A stretch of DNA of 64,000 nucleotides from the NCBI GenBank assembly GCA_002711845.1, contig PASF01000006.1, positions 248,001-312,000 on the forward strand, written 5' to 3'. The notes under the pieces were generated by a model. It did not search any database and was not told where the DNA came from. It was given only the letters and a program-made list of their open reading frames with translations. Every line of letters starts with the position of its first letter. The stretch's first letter is position 1. This stretch comes from Gammaproteobacteria bacterium. Lineage in GTDB: Bacteria > Pseudomonadota > Gammaproteobacteria > Pseudomonadales > Pseudohongiellaceae. This document shows, one piece after another, positions 63,316-64,000 of the stretch. Both the position numbers and the translations under genes were made by a program.

Positions 63316-63582
63316 TTGGCCAACACCGTACAAGCCCGTAAGCGCGCACGTCAGAATGAAGTCGCACGCCGCCACAACGCCAGTTTCCGTTCCATGGTTC
63401 GCACCTACATCAAAAAAGTGGTGACGGCGATCCAGGAAGGCAACTATGACAACGCCACCACGGCTTACAACCGCGCAGTGCCGGTTATCGACCGCATGGC
63501 AGACAAGGGCATTATTCACAAGAATAAGGCCGCTCGTCACAAGAGCCGTCTGAATGCTGCCATTCTGGCACTGAAAGCGTAA
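63316..63582 (+). CDS. rpsT: 30S ribosomal protein S20
   Basis: 88 residues, [22 protein letters not shown] and [17 protein letters not shown], the standard S20 sequence. The start is TTG (63316) with AAGGAG six bases upstream. E. coli rpsT also starts with UUG, and in E. coli this weak start serves translational autoregulation; the same could hold here. The gene lies between dps and proB and is followed by a terminator. Confidence 0.97.
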   Translation: MANTVQARKRARQNEVARRHNASFRSMVRTYIKKVVTAIQEGNYDNATTAYNRAVPVIDRMADKGIIHKNKAARHKSRLNAAILALKA

Positions 63583-63586
63583 GCAT

Positions 63587-63617
63587 AAAAAAAGCCGGTT
63601 ACGACCGGCTTTTTTTA
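63587..63617. terminator. Bidirectional terminator between rpsT and proB
   Basis: Stem AGCCGGT/ACCGGCT with a TACG loop, seven As before and seven Ts after. It serves both rpsT (+) and proB (-). Confidence 0.93.
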
Positions 63618-63662
63618 TGACTGAATATTTGTGCCTCCCGGCTGAACCAGCGCCGCTGCAAC

Positions 63663-64000
63663 CTACTCCGATACCACCAGGTTATCGCGATGAATCATTT
63701 CCGCATCACCGACATAACCCAGTATGGTTTCGATCTGCCGGCTTGATTGCCGCAGAATCTGCGCCGCTTCGCGACTGTCGTAGTTAACCAGCCCACGGGC
63801 AATTTCCTGGCCCGACTCGTCGACACACACGACCATTTCACCGCGATCAAACTGGCCACTGACTGCGATCACACCGACCGGCAGCAGACTGCGCCCGGAC
63901 TCACGCAGCACCTTGACGGCGCCGGCATCAATGACCAGCTCGCCCTTGGCTTTGAGGTGACCGGCCAGCCATTGTTTGCGTGCGGCCATCGGCTGCTTTT
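63663..64000 (-). CDS. proB: Glutamate 5-kinase ProB, C-terminal part (5' end outside window)
   Basis: The frame is open to the right edge of the window, and about 112 residues are visible. They form the PUA domain of ProB ([62 protein letters not shown]). The catalytic amino-acid kinase domain lies outside. ProB phosphorylates glutamate in proline synthesis. Convergent with rpsT across the shared terminator. Confidence 0.95.
   Translation of the reverse strand, partial: KQPMAARKQWLAGHLKAKGELVIDAGAVKVLRESGRSLLPVGVIAVSGQFDRGEMVVCVDESGQEIARGLVNYDSREAAQILRQSSRQIETILGYVGDAEMIHRDNLVVSE

Noticed and set aside
1-64000. CRISPR array, prophage, integrase, transposase, tRNA or rRNA gene
   Set aside because: I looked for regular spaced repeats, phage-type proteins, transposase motifs and tRNA-like stems and saw none, but small elements could be missed by eye.

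Overview
The window is about 57% GC chromosomal DNA, almost fully coding, from a gammaproteobacterium. The TrmJ/SuhB divergent pair, Tex, YgiQ, EfpL, MurJ next to rpsT and proB, a PA2779/PA2778-type gene pair and a Pho-box-controlled pst locus all point there. Three huge TonB-dependent receptors suggest an aquatic Cellvibrionales-like bacterium. That placement is inference; no rRNA or tRNA gene is present to fix it.

Layout. 1-2.97 kb: a minus-strand operon of a response regulator, a TPR/YaiO-type outer-membrane protein and a HEAT-repeat membrane protein that runs off the left edge. 3.0-5.2 kb: an MFS carrier and an EAL phosphodiesterase. 5.2-16.4 kb: three tandem paralogous TonB-dependent receptors of about 1155-1159 residues, each followed by its own terminator; the first two also share a conserved upstream region. 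16.7-25.3 kb: a DUF945-like protein, YgiQ, Tex, TrmJ, a SuhB whose catalytic metal ligands have been lost, and a MATE pump. 25.3-32.8 kb: nitroreductase, acyltransferase, TetR and TauE/SafE genes, a radical SAM protein, the glutathione-dependent formaldehyde pathway, an Lgt-like/TlpA fusion and an HD-domain protein. 32.9-39.9 kb: a PA2779/PA2778-like pair, then a double-length UvrA with four ATPase sites. 39.9-42.6 kb: a nested inverted-repeat element, a TonB-like anchored protein and a PBP4-type peptidase.

42.6-51.4 kb is a phosphate block on the minus strand: purU, a Na/Pi symporter with a PhoU-like tail, then pstS, pstC, pstA and pstB. Good Pho boxes precede both pstS and pstC. 51.6-55.8 kb holds two exported proteins of unknown function, a glyoxalase, folD and an aromatic/aspartate aminotransferase. 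55.9-56.7 kb has a universal stress protein divergent from a 33-codon membrane-protein gene, with an FNR/ANR-type site between them. 56.8-64 kb: DAHP synthase, EfpL, an exported methyltransferase, MurJ, an atypical Nramp-family carrier, Dps, rpsT with a UUG start, and the 3' end of proB.

Several convergent or intergenic junctions carry unusually long GC-rich hairpins, some of them near-perfect 24-30 bp stems without a U-tract. I saw no CRISPR array, integrase, transposase, prophage or tRNA. Most genes are ordinary housekeeping genes. The more unusual parts are the receptor array, the degenerate SuhB, the double UvrA, the small membrane protein with its putative oxygen-responsive promoter, and the hairpin elements.
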